Assembly: GCA_017418765.1 (NCBI GenBank)
Contig: JAFOMV010000278.1
Span: forward strand, 1 to 6,124
DNA: 6,124 nt
Direction: 5' to 3'
From: Ruminococcus sp.
GTDB lineage: Bacteria > Bacillota_A > Clostridia > Oscillospirales > Ruminococcaceae
Shown here: positions 5,780 through 6,124 of the stretch, piece by piece
Position numbering within the stretch: the first letter of the stretch is position 1
Layout: the number at the start of each line of letters is the position of its first letter
Program-made: the position numbers and the translations under genes
The notes under the pieces: generated by a model
Database searches by the model: none
Told to the model about the DNA's origin: nothing
Seen by the model: only the letters and a program-made list of their open reading frames with translations

Positions 5780-5786
5780 ATATCGG

Positions 5787-5804
5787 TACGCAAATATCTG
5801 CGTA
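5787..5804 (+). repeat. Hairpin at the 5' end of the rpsL leader
   Basis: TACGCA (5787-5792) and TGCGTA (5799-5804) are perfect inverted copies with a 6-nt loop. It begins at or next to the predicted transcription start, so in RNA it would form a 5'-terminal hairpin. It might protect the mRNA end or serve as an operator; this is inference. Confidence 0.5.
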
Positions 5805-5835
5805 TATACTTATTATCAAGAAAAGGAGGAAAAAT

Positions 5836-6124
5836 ATGCCTACATTTAACCAGCTCGTTCGTAAGGGAAGAAAGGATCTTGAGACAAAGTCTACAGCTCC
5901 TGCACTTCAGAAGGGCTACAACGCAAAGAAGAAGGCTCAGATCAACCAGAGCTCACCTCAGAAGAGAGGCGTTTGCACAGCTGTAAGAACAGCTACACCT
6001 AAGAAGCCTAACTCAGCTATGAGAAAGATCGCAAGAGTTAAGCTCACAAACGGATATGAGGTAACATCTTACATTCCGGGTATCGGCCACAACCTTCAGG
6101 AGCACAGCGTTGTTCTTATCAGAG
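5836..6124 (+). CDS. rpsL: 30S ribosomal protein S12 (partial, runs off the right edge)
   Basis: S12 is the decoding-centre protein of the small ribosomal subunit. The first 96 residues are visible. They begin [12 protein letters not shown] and include SSPQKRGVC (39-47), [11 protein letters not shown] (54-64), and [18 protein letters not shown] at the edge. The longer N-terminal part, with numbering like B. subtilis S12, is typical of Firmicutes; the full protein should be about 140 aa. Lys56, the main streptomycin-resistance position in this numbering, is wild type, while the second resistance region lies outside the window. ATG 5836 follows an ideal AAGGAGG (5823-5829) with 6 nt spacing. 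The gene has its own consensus promoter (5751-5779) and probably opens a str operon (rpsL-rpsG-fusA-tuf), which cannot be seen here. Confidence 0.98.
   Translation, partial: MPTFNQLVRKGRKDLETKSTAPALQKGYNAKKKAQINQSSPQKRGVCTAVRTATPKKPNSAMRKIARVKLTNGYEVTSYIPGIGHNLQEHSVVLIR

Overview
The window looks like part of a Ruminococcus-type chromosome (Oscillospiraceae, low-to-mid GC Firmicutes), probably a fibre-degrading, cellulosome-bearing gut or rumen species such as one near R. flavefaciens. The evidence is a secreted protein with poly-threonine linkers and a C-terminal type I dockerin, strong AAGGAGG ribosome binding sites, near-perfect TTGACA-17-TATAAT promoters, and an S12 protein with the Firmicutes-type long N-terminus. 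The species assignment is inference; dockerin plus Thr-rich linkers is the main clue. All genes lie on the + strand.

Layout: (1) 23-138 is a complete 5S rRNA, presumably the end of an rRNA operon, closed by a strong intrinsic terminator (147-177). (2) 206-234 is a promoter for a monocistronic gene of unknown function (270-875, GTG start, 201 aa, very tyrosine-rich), closed by its own terminator (881-909). (3) A perfect consensus promoter (971-999) drives trkA (1048-2406) and trkH (2427-3863), the cytoplasmic gating ring and the membrane pore of a K+ uptake system. (4) Only 41 nt after trkH, with no visible terminator or promoter between, is a 588-aa secreted dockerin protein (3905-5671). It has a signal peptide, BspA-like leucine-rich repeats, a Thr linker, an unrecognised domain, a second Thr linker, a Big_3-like Ig domain and a dockerin. 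(5) A hairpin terminator (5725-5769) closes this unit, and the perfect consensus promoter of the next gene (5751-5779) is nested inside it. (6) rpsL (ribosomal protein S12) starts at 5836 and runs off the right edge.

How the genes work together: TrkA and TrkH form one transporter. The dockerin protein appears to be co-transcribed with them, but no functional link can be read from the sequence; it probably docks onto a cell-surface scaffoldin and contributes binding or adhesion rather than catalysis. The 5S gene and rpsL belong to the translation machinery and bracket the accessory genes. No mobile element, CRISPR array, tRNA or phage gene was seen. No clearly new multi-gene system is visible. 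The points most worth a second look are the nested terminator/promoter before rpsL, the non-catalytic dockerin protein with its unassigned middle domain, its apparent co-transcription with trkAH, and the unknown tyrosine-rich protein with a repeated aromatic-x-aromatic-Asp motif.
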